This document shows positions 50,855 through 59,542 of a DNA stretch of 64,000 nucleotides, one piece after another (the stretch's first letter is position 1; each line of letters opens with the position of its first letter). The notes under the pieces were generated by a model. It had not been told where the DNA came from. It made no database searches and worked only from the letters and a program-made list of their open reading frames with translations. The DNA is taken from the NCBI RefSeq assembly GCF_014206945.1, contig NZ_JACHON010000002.1, forward strand, positions 248,001 through 312,000. Reading direction: 5' to 3'. Made by a program: the position numbers and the translations under genes. The DNA is from Gracilibacillus halotolerans. GTDB lineage: Bacteria > Bacillota > Bacilli > Bacillales > Amphibacillaceae.

Positions 50855-51841
50855 ATGATGAGATGGGGAGTTTTGAGCACAGCAAAGATAGGACTAACGC
50901 AAGTAATTCCAGCTATTCAACGATCCAAAAATGGAAGAGTAGTTGCGATTGCAAGCCGTAACATGGAGAACGCTAAAAATGTAGCCAAAGATTTGGAAAT
51001 CGATACGGCTTATGGAAGCTATGAAGAATTATTAGATGATTCTTCTATAGATGCCGTGTATATTCCACTACCAAACGCATTACATAAAGAATGGGTAATC
51101 AAAGCTGCTGAAAAGAAGAAGCACGTTTTGTGTGAAAAACCAGTAGCTGTATCATTAGAGGAATTAAAAGAAATGACAGACGCTTGTGAAAGAAATGGCG
51201 TCAAGTTTATGGAAGCATTTATGTACCAATTCCATCCGCAACATGAGAAGGTTAAAGACCTAATTGCAGAAGGTGTGATAGGTGATGTAGCAATGATGCG
51301 TGCCAGCTTTACTTTCTTCCTAAACGATTCTTCTAATATTCGTTTAAGTGAAGATTTAGCAGGTGGCTCTATGTTTGATGTCGGTTGCTATGCATTACAT
51401 TCGATACGAAATATTTTGAATGCAGAACCTGTCTCTGTATATGCAGCACAAAGTAATCGTGGAGAATTCCAAGTAGACACAACAATGGCTGGTGTCATGC
51501 ATTTTGCAGATGGTAAGCTAGGTATTTTTGACTCGAGTTTTGATGTAGATGGCCAAAACATCTATGAAATTGCTGGATCGAAGGGGAGAATCACCGTACC
51601 TGGATCATATCGACCAGATGAAAATGAAAATATGGAAGGGAACGTTATCGTAGAAGTAAATGGTGAGCGAACCGTGCATAAGTTCCCTGGTGATCAATAC
51701 AAACTGATGGTGGAGCATTTTGCAGAAGCTGTACTAGAAAATAAAGAACTATACTATGACACTGAAAAAATGACGAATCAGATGAAAGTATTAGAAGCCG
51801 TATATCGTAGTAGTAAGAGTAAACAAGTGGAGAATGTTTAA
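50855..51841 (+). CDS. Gfo/Idh/MocA oxidoreductase (D-xylose dehydrogenase-like branch)
   Basis: 328 residues. 'RWGVLSTAKIG' at 3-13 is the glycine-loop variant of the glucose-fructose oxidoreductase/D-xylose-1-dehydrogenase (NADP) branch. CEKPVAVSLEEL follows at ~91-102, and the C-terminal domain begins near 120, with 'GGSMFDVGCYALHS' (~170-183) containing the catalytic His region. ATG 50855 was chosen from several starts because GGTGAGG lies 6 bp upstream. Monocistronic, outside the sugar island. A role in sugar oxidation is likely; the exact substrate is unknown. Confidence 0.85.
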   Translation: MMRWGVLSTAKIGLTQVIPAIQRSKNGRVVAIASRNMENAKNVAKDLEIDTAYGSYEELLDDSSIDAVYIPLPNALHKEWVIKAAEKKKHVLCEKPVAVSLEELKEMTDACERNGVKFMEAFMYQFHPQHEKVKDLIAEGVIGDVAMMRASFTFFLNDSSNIRLSEDLAGGSMFDVGCYALHSIRNILNAEPVSVYAAQSNRGEFQVDTTMAGVMHFADGKLGIFDSSFDVDGQNIYEIAGSKGRITVPGSYRPDENENMEGNVIVEVNGERTVHKFPGDQYKLMVEHFAEAVLENKELYYDTEKMTNQMKVLEAVYRSSKSKQVENV

Positions 51842-51893
51842 ATAAAAAGTTTATTAATGTTATGTTTATTAAATGTCCCAATGTCTATAATCA

Positions 51894-51931
51894 AAAGACC
51901 GAATCTCCCATCTTATAGAGATTCGGTCTTT
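51894..51931. terminator. Bidirectional Rho-independent terminator
   Basis: Perfect 14-bp stem AAAGACCGAATCTC / GAGATTCGGTCTTT. It serves both the oxidoreductase (plus) and the convergent PBP gene (minus). Confidence 0.95.
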
Positions 51932-51948
51932 GTCATGCTAACTATGAT

Positions 51949-53985
51949 TTATTGAGCAACGTCAGCGATAACATTTCCAACTTTTTCAGCAACATATCCA
52001 CTTCCGCCAGATTGACCTTCAATCCGTTCGACCATCATAGCGACAAGCATGCTTGCATCCTCCGTGTAACCAACGAACCAGCCATTTTCTTGGCCGTCTT
52101 TCTCTTCTTTCGTTAGTTTTAACTCAGCTGTTCCTGTTTTTCCAGCAATAGTAACATTAGAGATATTTGCATTGCTTCCTGTCCCATTTGTAACAACTTT
52201 TCGTAAGGCGTCATTTATAATTGCGACCTGCTCCGATGTAATTAGGGACTCTTTCCACGTTTCACCTTTTTCTTCGTCCATCAACAATGTCGGTTTAAGC
52301 ATGTTCCCTTCATTTAAGAAAGGTGTAAAAGCTGTTGCTAGATGGAGCACACTCATTTCAATTTCTCCTTGCCCATAGCTAGTGTTAGCAAGTAACACTT
52401 CTTCAGAAAGGTCTCCATCAGAAGAGATGGTACTTTTAGCGATAGGGTAAGTAAAAGGAAAATCTTCTTCAAAACCAAATGATTGTAAACCTTCTATGAA
52501 AGGTTCAGCCCCCATCTTAAGTGCTTGTTGTGCAAAATAAATATTATCCGAACGAACAAGCGCATCCGTTAAATCCACTTTGCCACTACTAGACTCAGAC
52601 ACTCGACGCACCTCGTAATTGCCCCAACCTTCTTTCGACCATGTTAATCCACTGATTGCCAATTCCTCCTGTGGGTCAATGGATCCATTGTTTAAACCGA
52701 TAGCTGAGGTTATTGGTTTAAATGCAGAGCCAGGAGCATACGTAGAAGCAAAGCGATTCAGCAATGGATTGTTTGGATCATCTTGCCATTCTTGCCACTG
52801 ATCTGCACTAAGTCCATATAAAAATGCACTAGGGTCAAATGAAGGACTGCTTACAAGAGCTAATGCTTCTCCTGTTTGAGGATGTAAAGCTGCTGCTGTA
52901 CCTGCTTCTCCATCTAATTCATCAAATAATCGTGCTTGAACTTGTATATCAATGGTTAACGTGATGTCCTTACCATGTTGGACCTCTTTTTCCGCTATGA
53001 TTGCAGGCTCTTGTCCTTCGCTCTCCGCGATGATTTGCACACCACTTTCCCCACGTAAGTCTTCCTCATAAAGTTGTTCTAATCCTCGATAACCAATCAG
53101 ATCATTTTCTGAATAAATTGATTGGTCAACTTCTTCCCATTTGTCCGCATTCATTGGTGCAATATATCCAACTAGATGTGCTGCTTTCTCACCTAGCGGA
53201 TACACTCGTCCAGTTTTCATTTGATAGGTGAGTGGTGGAATTTCATTTACTGCTTCCTCAAGACCATTATCGTGAATGGTTGGAACTACCTTTAAAGGAA
53301 CAACGTGATGAGGTTCAACCCAACTCGCACTTAAAGCAGTCTCAATTTCTTCTACTGTAATCCCTAGCACTTCTGCTACTTGTTCTTTTTCTTCCTCTTC
53401 ATTCTCAGTAAATCTCTCTGGAACAACAGACATTTCATACACATCGCCATTTTCAGCTAAACCATTTCCGTTTCGATCAAAAATTTGACCGCGATTTGGT
53501 TCCGTTGTTTTGATACGAATGGTTCCTTCATTTTCGAGTTGTGGGAAAATGAATCCTGCGTCCCATTCTATCGCCCAATCCATGACTTCTTCGTCCTCGA
53601 CTGTTTTCATTTCTTTTACTACGGTCATTTCTCGTTGAAATTCAACTGGACCTGCTAATGTTGTCATCGATACAGATAAAGGAAACACCATAGATTCGAC
53701 TTCATCCCAGTTTACTTCTTCGTCCTCATTCGTTTCTTGTGACGAGTATGTAACTTCAAGCTCCTCTACATCTAAATCCCCGTAAATTTTTTCATAACGA
53801 TCAACAAAATCCTCTTGTGATACGTCGTTTGCAAGCATTTGGTACATCGATTCATAATCTCCAGAATTCCAATGGTCTACATATTCCTTTAGCCGATCTT
53901 CAGGTGTGATAACTTCCTCCTTGTTACATCCTATAAGAATAAGACCAATAAACAAGATTGCGATAAATAAAATCGTCCGTTTCAT
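51949..53985 (-). CDS. Penicillin-binding protein with MecA_N domain (PBP3/PbpC type), lipoprotein-like
   Basis: 678 residues. A signal/lipobox ends near Cys20 (ILIGCNKEE), followed by an NTF2-like MecA_N domain (~25-140), a PBP dimer domain (~165-330) and a transpeptidase domain with SxxK S420-A-F-K423, the SDN triad (~475) and KTGTAE near the C-terminus (~620). The class B transpeptidase cross-links peptidoglycan outside the membrane. This layout is shared by B. subtilis PbpC and low-affinity PBP2a; the MecA_N fold is normal in Bacilli and does not by itself mean beta-lactam resistance. Start at 53985, behind AAGGGGG; the upstream frame to 54021 lacks a ribosome site. Confidence 0.93.
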   Translation of the reverse strand: MKRTILFIAILFIGLILIGCNKEEVITPEDRLKEYVDHWNSGDYESMYQMLANDVSQEDFVDRYEKIYGDLDVEELEVTYSSQETNEDEEVNWDEVESMVFPLSVSMTTLAGPVEFQREMTVVKEMKTVEDEEVMDWAIEWDAGFIFPQLENEGTIRIKTTEPNRGQIFDRNGNGLAENGDVYEMSVVPERFTENEEEEKEQVAEVLGITVEEIETALSASWVEPHHVVPLKVVPTIHDNGLEEAVNEIPPLTYQMKTGRVYPLGEKAAHLVGYIAPMNADKWEEVDQSIYSENDLIGYRGLEQLYEEDLRGESGVQIIAESEGQEPAIIAEKEVQHGKDITLTIDIQVQARLFDELDGEAGTAAALHPQTGEALALVSSPSFDPSAFLYGLSADQWQEWQDDPNNPLLNRFASTYAPGSAFKPITSAIGLNNGSIDPQEELAISGLTWSKEGWGNYEVRRVSESSSGKVDLTDALVRSDNIYFAQQALKMGAEPFIEGLQSFGFEEDFPFTYPIAKSTISSDGDLSEEVLLANTSYGQGEIEMSVLHLATAFTPFLNEGNMLKPTLLMDEEKGETWKESLITSEQVAIINDALRKVVTNGTGSNANISNVTIAGKTGTAELKLTKEEKDGQENGWFVGYTEDASMLVAMMVERIEGQSGGSGYVAEKVGNVIADVAQ

Positions 53986-54254
53986 GTAATCCCCCTTAAA
54001 AGAAAAATGCGCTGGAAACATTCCACACGCATGATCTTAATTGAAGTCATTTTTGGTTAGAGCTTCGTTTATAGAAATCAGCTCTTTCCTTTAAAATGCA
54101 TATCTTATCAACTATTATACTAACTAAAAATAGAAAATGCACGAACAAAATGTAAGCATAACCACCAAAAAAATAAAGGGTATAGCGAATAGTAATAATA
54201 GGGATAGAGAAGAACAGCCCTTTTTCAAATATATACTACTTTTCCAAAAAGATA

Positions 54255-54263
54255 TGATATAAT
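54255..54263 (+). promoter_or_regulatory. Extended -10 promoter for VanZ-like gene
   Basis: TGATATAAT (TG extension plus TATAAT at 54258-54263), 46 bp before the ATG. The -35 region is not recognisable, as is usual for extended -10 promoters. Confidence 0.6.
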
Positions 54264-54309
54264 TAGTAAGGTTTATTGGAAATTGTAACGATTATTTGGA
54301 GAATCTACC

Positions 54310-54825
54310 ATGTATAAAAAAGTAAGCAGTTGGCTATTAACGATATTGTGGATGAGCATGATTTTCTACTCATCTGCTACACCTTATGAAAAACAAGATG
54401 TGAAACCACTATTGGAAAACACGTTTGACTTCACATTTTTAAGACCAATCTTAGAACCGTTTGTATTTACATATAATCAAAGTATCATAAGTGTGGAAGC
54501 GCTCGGAGTAGAAGGCTACTTAGAATTCTTCCTTCGAAAAGGCGCGCACGTGTTTGTTTTTATGATACTATGTATATTATTCTATTATTCTTTTAAACAT
54601 ACGATTAACCGAGCTGTTTTACTTCTAGCCTTTATATGTACATGCCTTTACGCTATATTCGATGAATGGCATCAGAGCATTACACCAAATCGAACACCAT
54701 ATATTGGAGATGTTTTTTTAGATAGCTTCGGTGCTTTATTAGGAATTTTGTTTATTCTCGTATTAGAAAGAGTGTGGAAAAGGAAAGTAAGGAAATTACA
54801 AAAAAATACACAAAATGAACTATAA
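54310..54825 (+). CDS. VanZ-like family membrane protein
   Basis: 171 residues, with about four helices (~6-22, 78-98, 101-118, 138-158). The conserved family block 'FDEWHQSITPNRTPYIGDVFLDSFGA' spans ~118-143; its Asp/Glu/His/Gln residues are the likely active or ion-binding cluster. 'FLRKGAHVFVF' (~75-85) matches the other VanZ signature. Family members are linked to teicoplanin resistance in Enterococcus but are mostly of unknown role. ATG behind TTTGGAG. It is followed within ~40 bp by the small 48-residue gene. Confidence 0.88.
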   Translation: MYKKVSSWLLTILWMSMIFYSSATPYEKQDVKPLLENTFDFTFLRPILEPFVFTYNQSIISVEALGVEGYLEFFLRKGAHVFVFMILCILFYYSFKHTINRAVLLLAFICTCLYAIFDEWHQSITPNRTPYIGDVFLDSFGALLGILFILVLERVWKRKVRKLQKNTQNEL

Positions 54826-54863
54826 ATCATACTGTAATAGTGTAAGGAAAAGGGGATGAGACC

Positions 54864-55010
54864 TTGAAGGAACAAGAGGTTTATCGTTCAATATTACAAA
54901 AAATGATAGATGCTACTGAAAAAGAACAGATTAATTCATCTGCAGATTTTATAAAAAAATTGAGTGCTGAATTAAAGCAATCTAATTTAGTTTCTGTCAA
55001 AACGAAATAA
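54864..55010 (+). CDS. Small 48-residue protein, unknown function
   Basis: TTG start at 54864, 12 bp after AAAAGGGG (a strong ribosome site), open to TAA at 55008-55010. The product is polar, charged and strongly helical (KEQEVYRSILQKMIDATEK at its N-terminus, a central SSADFIKKLSAELK). It has no membrane segment. It lies 38 bp after the VanZ-like gene and before a strong terminator, so it may be cotranscribed. Supported by the ribosome site and clean reading frame; no family recognised. Confidence 0.5.
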   Translation: MKEQEVYRSILQKMIDATEKEQINSSADFIKKLSAELKQSNLVSVKTK

Positions 55011-55034
55011 TCCATAGAAACGTACTTAATAATG

Positions 55035-55083
55035 AAAAGGCTATCCCATATGTGGATTGTAATTAGGGGGATAGCCTTTTTGT
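55035..55083. terminator. Bidirectional Rho-independent terminator
   Basis: Stem AAAAGGCTATCCC / GGGATAGCCTTTT (55035-55047, 55068-55080), a long 20-nt loop, T-runs on both sides. It serves the small gene (plus) and the convergent yvyE (minus). Confidence 0.9.
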
Positions 55084-55133
55084 ATCCATTAATTGATAAA
55101 ATGATATTTCCCTGGGAATAATTATAATAGTTA

Positions 55134-55778
55134 TTATGGATTTGGAACATCAATTTCTTTATAGGTTACTGTGCCTTTAGTTATTTCAGCTGCAGCATGG
55201 GACAAATTATTCATCCAGTCGATAAAAGTATCTGTTTCATCACTATTAACAAAAATGTGCAACGTCACTTTATCCGTATATTCTATCTGATCTAGTAGGA
55301 AGTTAGTCTTTTGAATGTCATTTTCTATTTTTCCTAATAATGGATATTCAACTGTCACTAAATATTCCTGCATAAGTCGTCTTTCTACAACACCAGTGCC
55401 ATTCACACCTAATGTTGCCGAACTAGCATAAGCACGAATTAAGCCGCCAGCACCAAGTTTTATTCCACCAAAATATCTCGTGACAACGACAGTAGTATCT
55501 TTTAGTTCTCTTTTCTTAAGAACTTCTAAAATGGGGACCCCTGCAGTGCCACTAGGTTCTCCATCATCATTCGCTTTTTGGATTTGGTCATGCTCTCCGA
55601 TGATATAAGCGGAACAGTTATGTGTCGCATCCGCATGTTTTTTCTTAATAGATTGAATAAATTGTTGAGCTTCCTCTTCCGTTTCTGTTCTTTTGACATA
55701 GCTTAGAAAACGAGATTTTTGAATAATTTGTTCGGCTGTTCCTTCTGGTTTTACAGTATAATAACGCTCCAGCATCAT
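55134..55778 (-). CDS. yvyE: YigZ/IMPACT family protein YvyE
   Basis: 214 residues. N-terminal UPF0029/IMPACT domain (~15-125) with 'SRFLSYVKRTETEEEA', 'DDGEPSGTAGVPILEVL' and 'VTRYFGGIKLGAGGLIRAY', then a small C-terminal DUF1949 domain (~138-195). The family is widespread, with no settled function in bacteria. Divergent from degS, as in B. subtilis where yvyE precedes degS-degU. AGGAGGGGC lies before its two adjacent ATGs. Confidence 0.9.
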   Translation of the reverse strand: MMLERYYTVKPEGTAEQIIQKSRFLSYVKRTETEEEAQQFIQSIKKKHADATHNCSAYIIGEHDQIQKANDDGEPSGTAGVPILEVLKKRELKDTTVVVTRYFGGIKLGAGGLIRAYASSATLGVNGTGVVERRLMQEYLVTVEYPLLGKIENDIQKTNFLLDQIEYTDKVTLHIFVNSDETDTFIDWMNNLSHAAAEITKGTVTYKEIDVPNP

Positions 55779-55932
55779 TGCCCCTCCTAAAAAAAATAAA
55801 CTTTTTCATATATTTTATAAAATAAAGGTGTTAAAATTTTAAAAACGGGTAATGTATAGCGATAGTCCCCCATAAATAGTACTGAATCATTCGTACGATA
55901 TAATGAGAAAAAGATTGTGAGGGTTTATTTCC

Positions 55933-57057
55933 ATGGTAAATAGGGACCGTGAATTAGATTATATAATAGATGAGATGATTGATACAGTAAAAAAGAGCAA
56001 GGACGAAGTATTCCTCATTTCAGAAGACACCAGAAAAGAACAAGAAAAACTACATAAAGAATTATTGAAACTTCGTGAAGATGTAATCGTAGTAATAGGA
56101 GAGAATGAAGGATTAGAGAGACGTGCTGCTGAAGCAAGGAAACATCTTTCTAAAGTTAGTAAGAACTTTAATAAATACTCGGAGGAAGAAATTCGTAAAG
56201 CATACGACGAGGCACATAAAGTGCAAACAGAGCTAACAATCAAGCGTGATAAGGAGAAGCTACTACGAGAGCGTCGCGATGAAATTGAACTCCGTCTAAG
56301 GTCGTTGGATCAATTGGTAGAACGTGCAGATGGATTAGCAGGAAAAATCTCTGTTGTGTTGAATTATTTAAATGAAGACTTTAGACATGTTTCCGATATA
56401 CTGCAAGATGCTCAAGAAAAGCAAGAGTTTGGTTTGAAGATTATTGAAGCACAGGAAGAAGAACGTCGCAGACTATCTAGGGAAATGCATGATGGACCAG
56501 CTCAAGCATTGGCGAATATCCTTATTCGTTCAGAAATCATCGAACGCATTTACCAAAAAGGCGATGTTGATCACGCACTAAAGGAAATGCGCGATATTCG
56601 GAAATTGATTAGAGACTCGTTATATGAAGTAAGAAAAATCATTTATGATTTGCGACCAATGGCATTGGATGACTTAGGGTTAATTCCAACGATAAAGAAA
56701 TATATCTCGACATTGGGAGCACAGCATAATAATATTCGTTTTATTTATAAAGGGTCTCCTGAACGATTGGATAGTAAATATGAAGTGGCATTATTTCGAC
56801 TCATTCAAGAATCCATTCAAAATGCCATCAAGCATGCCAACGCAACAGAAATTCTAGTGAAAATAGAACTGTTGAAAGATCGCGTCACAGCAGTAGTAGT
56901 GGATGATGGTAATGGGTTTGATCCGAAAGAAAGGAGAGATAAATCCTTTGGGTTAATGGGTATGCATGAGCGAGTGGAAATCCTAGAGGGAAAATTAAAA
57001 GTTTCTTCTAGTAAAGAGGCTGGAACGAAAGTAGTAATCGTTATTCCTATCTTATAA
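55933..57057 (+). CDS. degS: Sensor histidine kinase DegS
   Basis: 374 residues, cytoplasmic (no membrane helix). N-terminal sensor of long helices/coiled coil (~1-180), phospho-acceptor H186 in RRLSREMHDGPAQ (HisKA_3), then an HATPase domain (N-box 'ESIQNAIKHANA' ~294-305; 'DDGNGFDP' ~327-334; GLMGMHERV ~344-352). It phosphorylates DegU, governing exoenzymes, motility, competence and biofilm genes. TATAAT at 55899-55904, and GTGAGGG before the ATG. The 229-bp gap to degU is unusually long for this pair. Confidence 0.96.
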   Translation: MVNRDRELDYIIDEMIDTVKKSKDEVFLISEDTRKEQEKLHKELLKLREDVIVVIGENEGLERRAAEARKHLSKVSKNFNKYSEEEIRKAYDEAHKVQTELTIKRDKEKLLRERRDEIELRLRSLDQLVERADGLAGKISVVLNYLNEDFRHVSDILQDAQEKQEFGLKIIEAQEEERRRLSREMHDGPAQALANILIRSEIIERIYQKGDVDHALKEMRDIRKLIRDSLYEVRKIIYDLRPMALDDLGLIPTIKKYISTLGAQHNNIRFIYKGSPERLDSKYEVALFRLIQESIQNAIKHANATEILVKIELLKDRVTAVVVDDGNGFDPKERRDKSFGLMGMHERVEILEGKLKVSSSKEAGTKVVIVIPIL

Positions 57058-57285
57058 ATAGGATATCCCATGCAAAAAAATGAAATTTGGTTATAATAGA
57101 ATAGGTGGGAATTACAGAATTTAGCAACTCACACGTAATACAACATATAATAATCTTTCTTTCTATTGAGCTTTTGTTACTATAAATAGAGTACTAGCAG
57201 CTGAACTACTATACTAAAGAGTGCTTAATAAGAAAGAACGATAGAAAGAGATAAATTTAAAGGGAGTTTTTGAGGAGGAGTTTTT

Positions 57286-57990
57286 ATGTCGACTAATATT
57301 GTATTAATTGATGATCACAAGCTTTTTCGTGAAGGAGTAAAAAGAATTTTAGAAATGGAAGATGGATTTAACGTGGTAGCCGAAGGGGAAGACGGTTCCA
57401 TGGCAATCGACCTTGTTAAAAAGTACAAGCCTGATGTTGTATTAATGGACATCAACATGCCAGATGTAAATGGTGTTGAAGCTACTGCAGAATTGCTAGA
57501 AAAATACCCTGGTGTAAAAGTGATTATTTTGTCGATACATGACGATGAAAATTATGTAACCCACGCATTAAAATCAGGTGCTCAAGGATACTTATTAAAA
57601 GAAATGGATTCAGATGCGCTAATTGAGGCAATCACGGTTGTCAGCGATGGTGGTTCCTACTTACACCCAAGAGTCACACATAACCTTGTAAGAGAGTATC
57701 GCCGTTTAGTTTCTGATGAAGAGTCTGTATATGGTGGTTCAGATCAGTCACTAAGTAAGTTAAAAGAATTAGATCACCGTAAACCACTTCATTTGTTAAC
57801 ACGTAGAGAGTGCCAAGTGCTACAACTATTGGCAGAGGGTAAGAGTAACCGTGGAATTTCGGAATCTTTATACATTAGTGAAAAAACTGTTAAAAACCAT
57901 GTGAGCAGTATTTTACAGAAAATGAAAGTTAAAGACCGTACACAAGCTGTAGTAATTGCAATCAAAAAAGGTTGGGTAGAAATATTCTAA
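57286..57990 (+). CDS. degU: Response regulator DegU
   Basis: 234 residues. Receiver domain (1-120) with D9/D10, phospho-acceptor D55 (LMDINMPD) and K~105, a linker slightly longer than in B. subtilis (~125-165), and a LuxR/NarL HTH (~170-230, ending '[12 protein letters not shown]'). When phosphorylated by DegS it activates degradative enzyme genes and modulates flagellar genes, which lie just downstream here. GGAGGAG precedes the ATG. The 228-bp leader holds a separate TATAAT (57092-57097), in line with an independent degU promoter. Confidence 0.96.
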   Translation: MSTNIVLIDDHKLFREGVKRILEMEDGFNVVAEGEDGSMAIDLVKKYKPDVVLMDINMPDVNGVEATAELLEKYPGVKVIILSIHDDENYVTHALKSGAQGYLLKEMDSDALIEAITVVSDGGSYLHPRVTHNLVREYRRLVSDEESVYGGSDQSLSKLKELDHRKPLHLLTRRECQVLQLLAEGKSNRGISESLYISEKTVKNHVSSILQKMKVKDRTQAVVIAIKKGWVEIF

Positions 57991-58234
57991 TGCAACATAC
58001 TAACGTTTAAGGAGTATCTTTTTTGTCTTTTTGTGTTACTAATTGTCAAATGAGGTTTTGAATACAGTTACTAATTGAATGTAATATACTTATAAAAAGT
58101 AACTAAAATTCTTGTCAATAATCTTATAATCGATGGTTCATAAAACTGAATTTTTTTTAGACTATGCAATACGTTAATTATTAGGTAGAATAGAAAGTAA
58201 TCTAAATTAGGAAAAAGAAAGGTTCGATTATAAA

Positions 58235-59077
58235 ATGACGGTTGCAATAGTCACAGATAGTACTGCGTATATATCGGAAGAACTTCGTAAGGAATTAGGC
58301 ATACATATGGTTCCGTTAACTGTCGCGTTTGGTAATGAAACGTACCGTGAGGAAATCGATATTAGTGCGGACGAATTTTATCATAAAGTAAAAGAAGATG
58401 GCGAATTACCGAAAACATCTCAGCCGTCTATTGGTTTAGTAACAGAGATGCTTAACGAACTAGCAAAAGATCATAAAGAAGTTATCTTTGTTACGTTGTC
58501 TAGTGGTATTAGCGGTACATACCAAACTGTTACAACTGCTAATACAATGACAGATGGGATAGAGGCTATTCCATTTGATTCAGAGATTAGCTGTTATGCT
58601 CAAGGTTTTTATGCGATAGAAGCAGCTAAACTAGCCAAACAAGGTAAGAATTCTGAACAAATATTACTTCGTTTAAATGAAATAAAACAAGCGATGCGTG
58701 CTTATTTCGTTGTGGATGATTTGACACATTTGCAACGTGGTGGACGTTTAAATGGCGCACAAGCCTTTATTGGTAGTATGCTACAAGTAAAACCAATCCT
58801 TCATTTTGTAGATAAAAAAATCGTGCCATTTGAAAAAATACGTACTAAGAAAAAAGCATTAAAGCGTGTATTTGAATTATTTGCAGAAGATGCGGTCACA
58901 GGTGTACCAATTCGTGCTGTAGTAATCCACGCAAATCGTTTAGAGGAAGCTCAAACAATTAAAGAAGAGTTAGAAAAACAATATTCTAATATTACGGTAG
59001 ATATCAGCTACTTTGGTCCTGTAATCGGAACCCACCTAGGTGAAGGAGCAATCGGCCTCGGCTGGTATAAAGAATAA
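58235..59077 (+). CDS. DegV family fatty-acid-binding protein (YviA type)
   Basis: 280 residues. The N-terminal domain starts 'VAIVTDSTAYISEE' (~3-15) and includes 'TSQPSIGLVTEML' (~69-81) and 'FVTLSSGISGTYQT' (~90-103); the C-terminal domain has 'DDLTHLQRGGRLN' (~161-173). DegV proteins bind a fatty-acid chain and can feed acyl groups to a fatty-acid kinase (FakA/FakB system). Despite the name, the family has no known link to DegS/DegU, yet the gene follows degU in Bacillus as here. Its 3' region holds repeat copy C and array C in place of an ordinary terminator. Confidence 0.93.
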   Translation: MTVAIVTDSTAYISEELRKELGIHMVPLTVAFGNETYREEIDISADEFYHKVKEDGELPKTSQPSIGLVTEMLNELAKDHKEVIFVTLSSGISGTYQTVTTANTMTDGIEAIPFDSEISCYAQGFYAIEAAKLAKQGKNSEQILLRLNEIKQAMRAYFVVDDLTHLQRGGRLNGAQAFIGSMLQVKPILHFVDKKIVPFEKIRTKKKALKRVFELFAEDAVTGVPIRAVVIHANRLEEAQTIKEELEKQYSNITVDISYFGPVIGTHLGEGAIGLGWYKE

Positions 59078-59125
59078 GAGCTAGGATAAAGGATGTTTAT
59101 AGTCCAAATGCTGAATATCATATTA

Positions 59126-59252
59126 AAGCCTTGTCAAAATACTTCGCTTTCCGCAGGCAACGCCTCAACTAACTACAAAAGTTTTCCCAAACTTTTGTAG
59201 TGGATTTTCGGCTGTTGCTTTCCTGCAGGAGTCTTGTATTTTGACTCGGCTT
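59126..59252 (+). repeat. Structured intergenic repeat, copy C
   Basis: Shares the CTTCGCTTTCCGCAGGCAAC block and the GCTTTCCTGCAGGAGTC block with copies A and B, but its hairpins differ. The inner stem is CTACAAAAGTTT / AAACTTTTGTAG with a TCCC loop (59173-59200). The outer arms are AAGCCTTGTCAAAATAC (59126-59142) and GTATTTTGACTCGGCTT (59236-59252), complementary to each other but unlike the outer arms of A and B. Confidence 0.85.
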
Positions 59253-59272
59253 TGAGTACTATTCCCTTATTG

Positions 59273-59446
59273 AATATCAGATAACTCCAACCAACATTCG
59301 ATTCATGCACCTCAATATCAGATAACTCCAACCAATATTCGATTCATGATCCTCAATATCGGATAACGCCACTTAACATTCGATTCATGATCCTCAATAT
59401 CGGATAACGCCACTTAACATTCGATTCACACATCTCAATATCAGAT
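59273..59446 (+). repeat. Nine phased AANATYNGAT cores (array C)
   Basis: Cores at 59273, 59293, 59314, 59334, 59355, 59375, 59396, 59416 and 59437, strictly alternating 20 and 21 bp. AATATCRGAT and AAYATTCGAT alternate, giving a ~41-bp higher-order unit. It follows the degV-like gene in its sense direction. The rest of the stretch, 59447-59542, is A-rich and holds no visible gene. Confidence 0.95.
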
Positions 59447-59542
59447 AACTTCCTAATTAAAAACAAATTCAATTCCAATTAACCTTAAAAATTCCACTAA
59501 ACACTCCAACTAAAAATCTTTATAGAGATAGGAGGCGCTACA

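Noticed and set aside
51949-53985. Acquired methicillin-type resistance gene (MecA)
   Set aside because: The MecA_N domain is normal in chromosomal PBP3-type proteins of Bacilli; no mec-like regulators or mobile elements are nearby.
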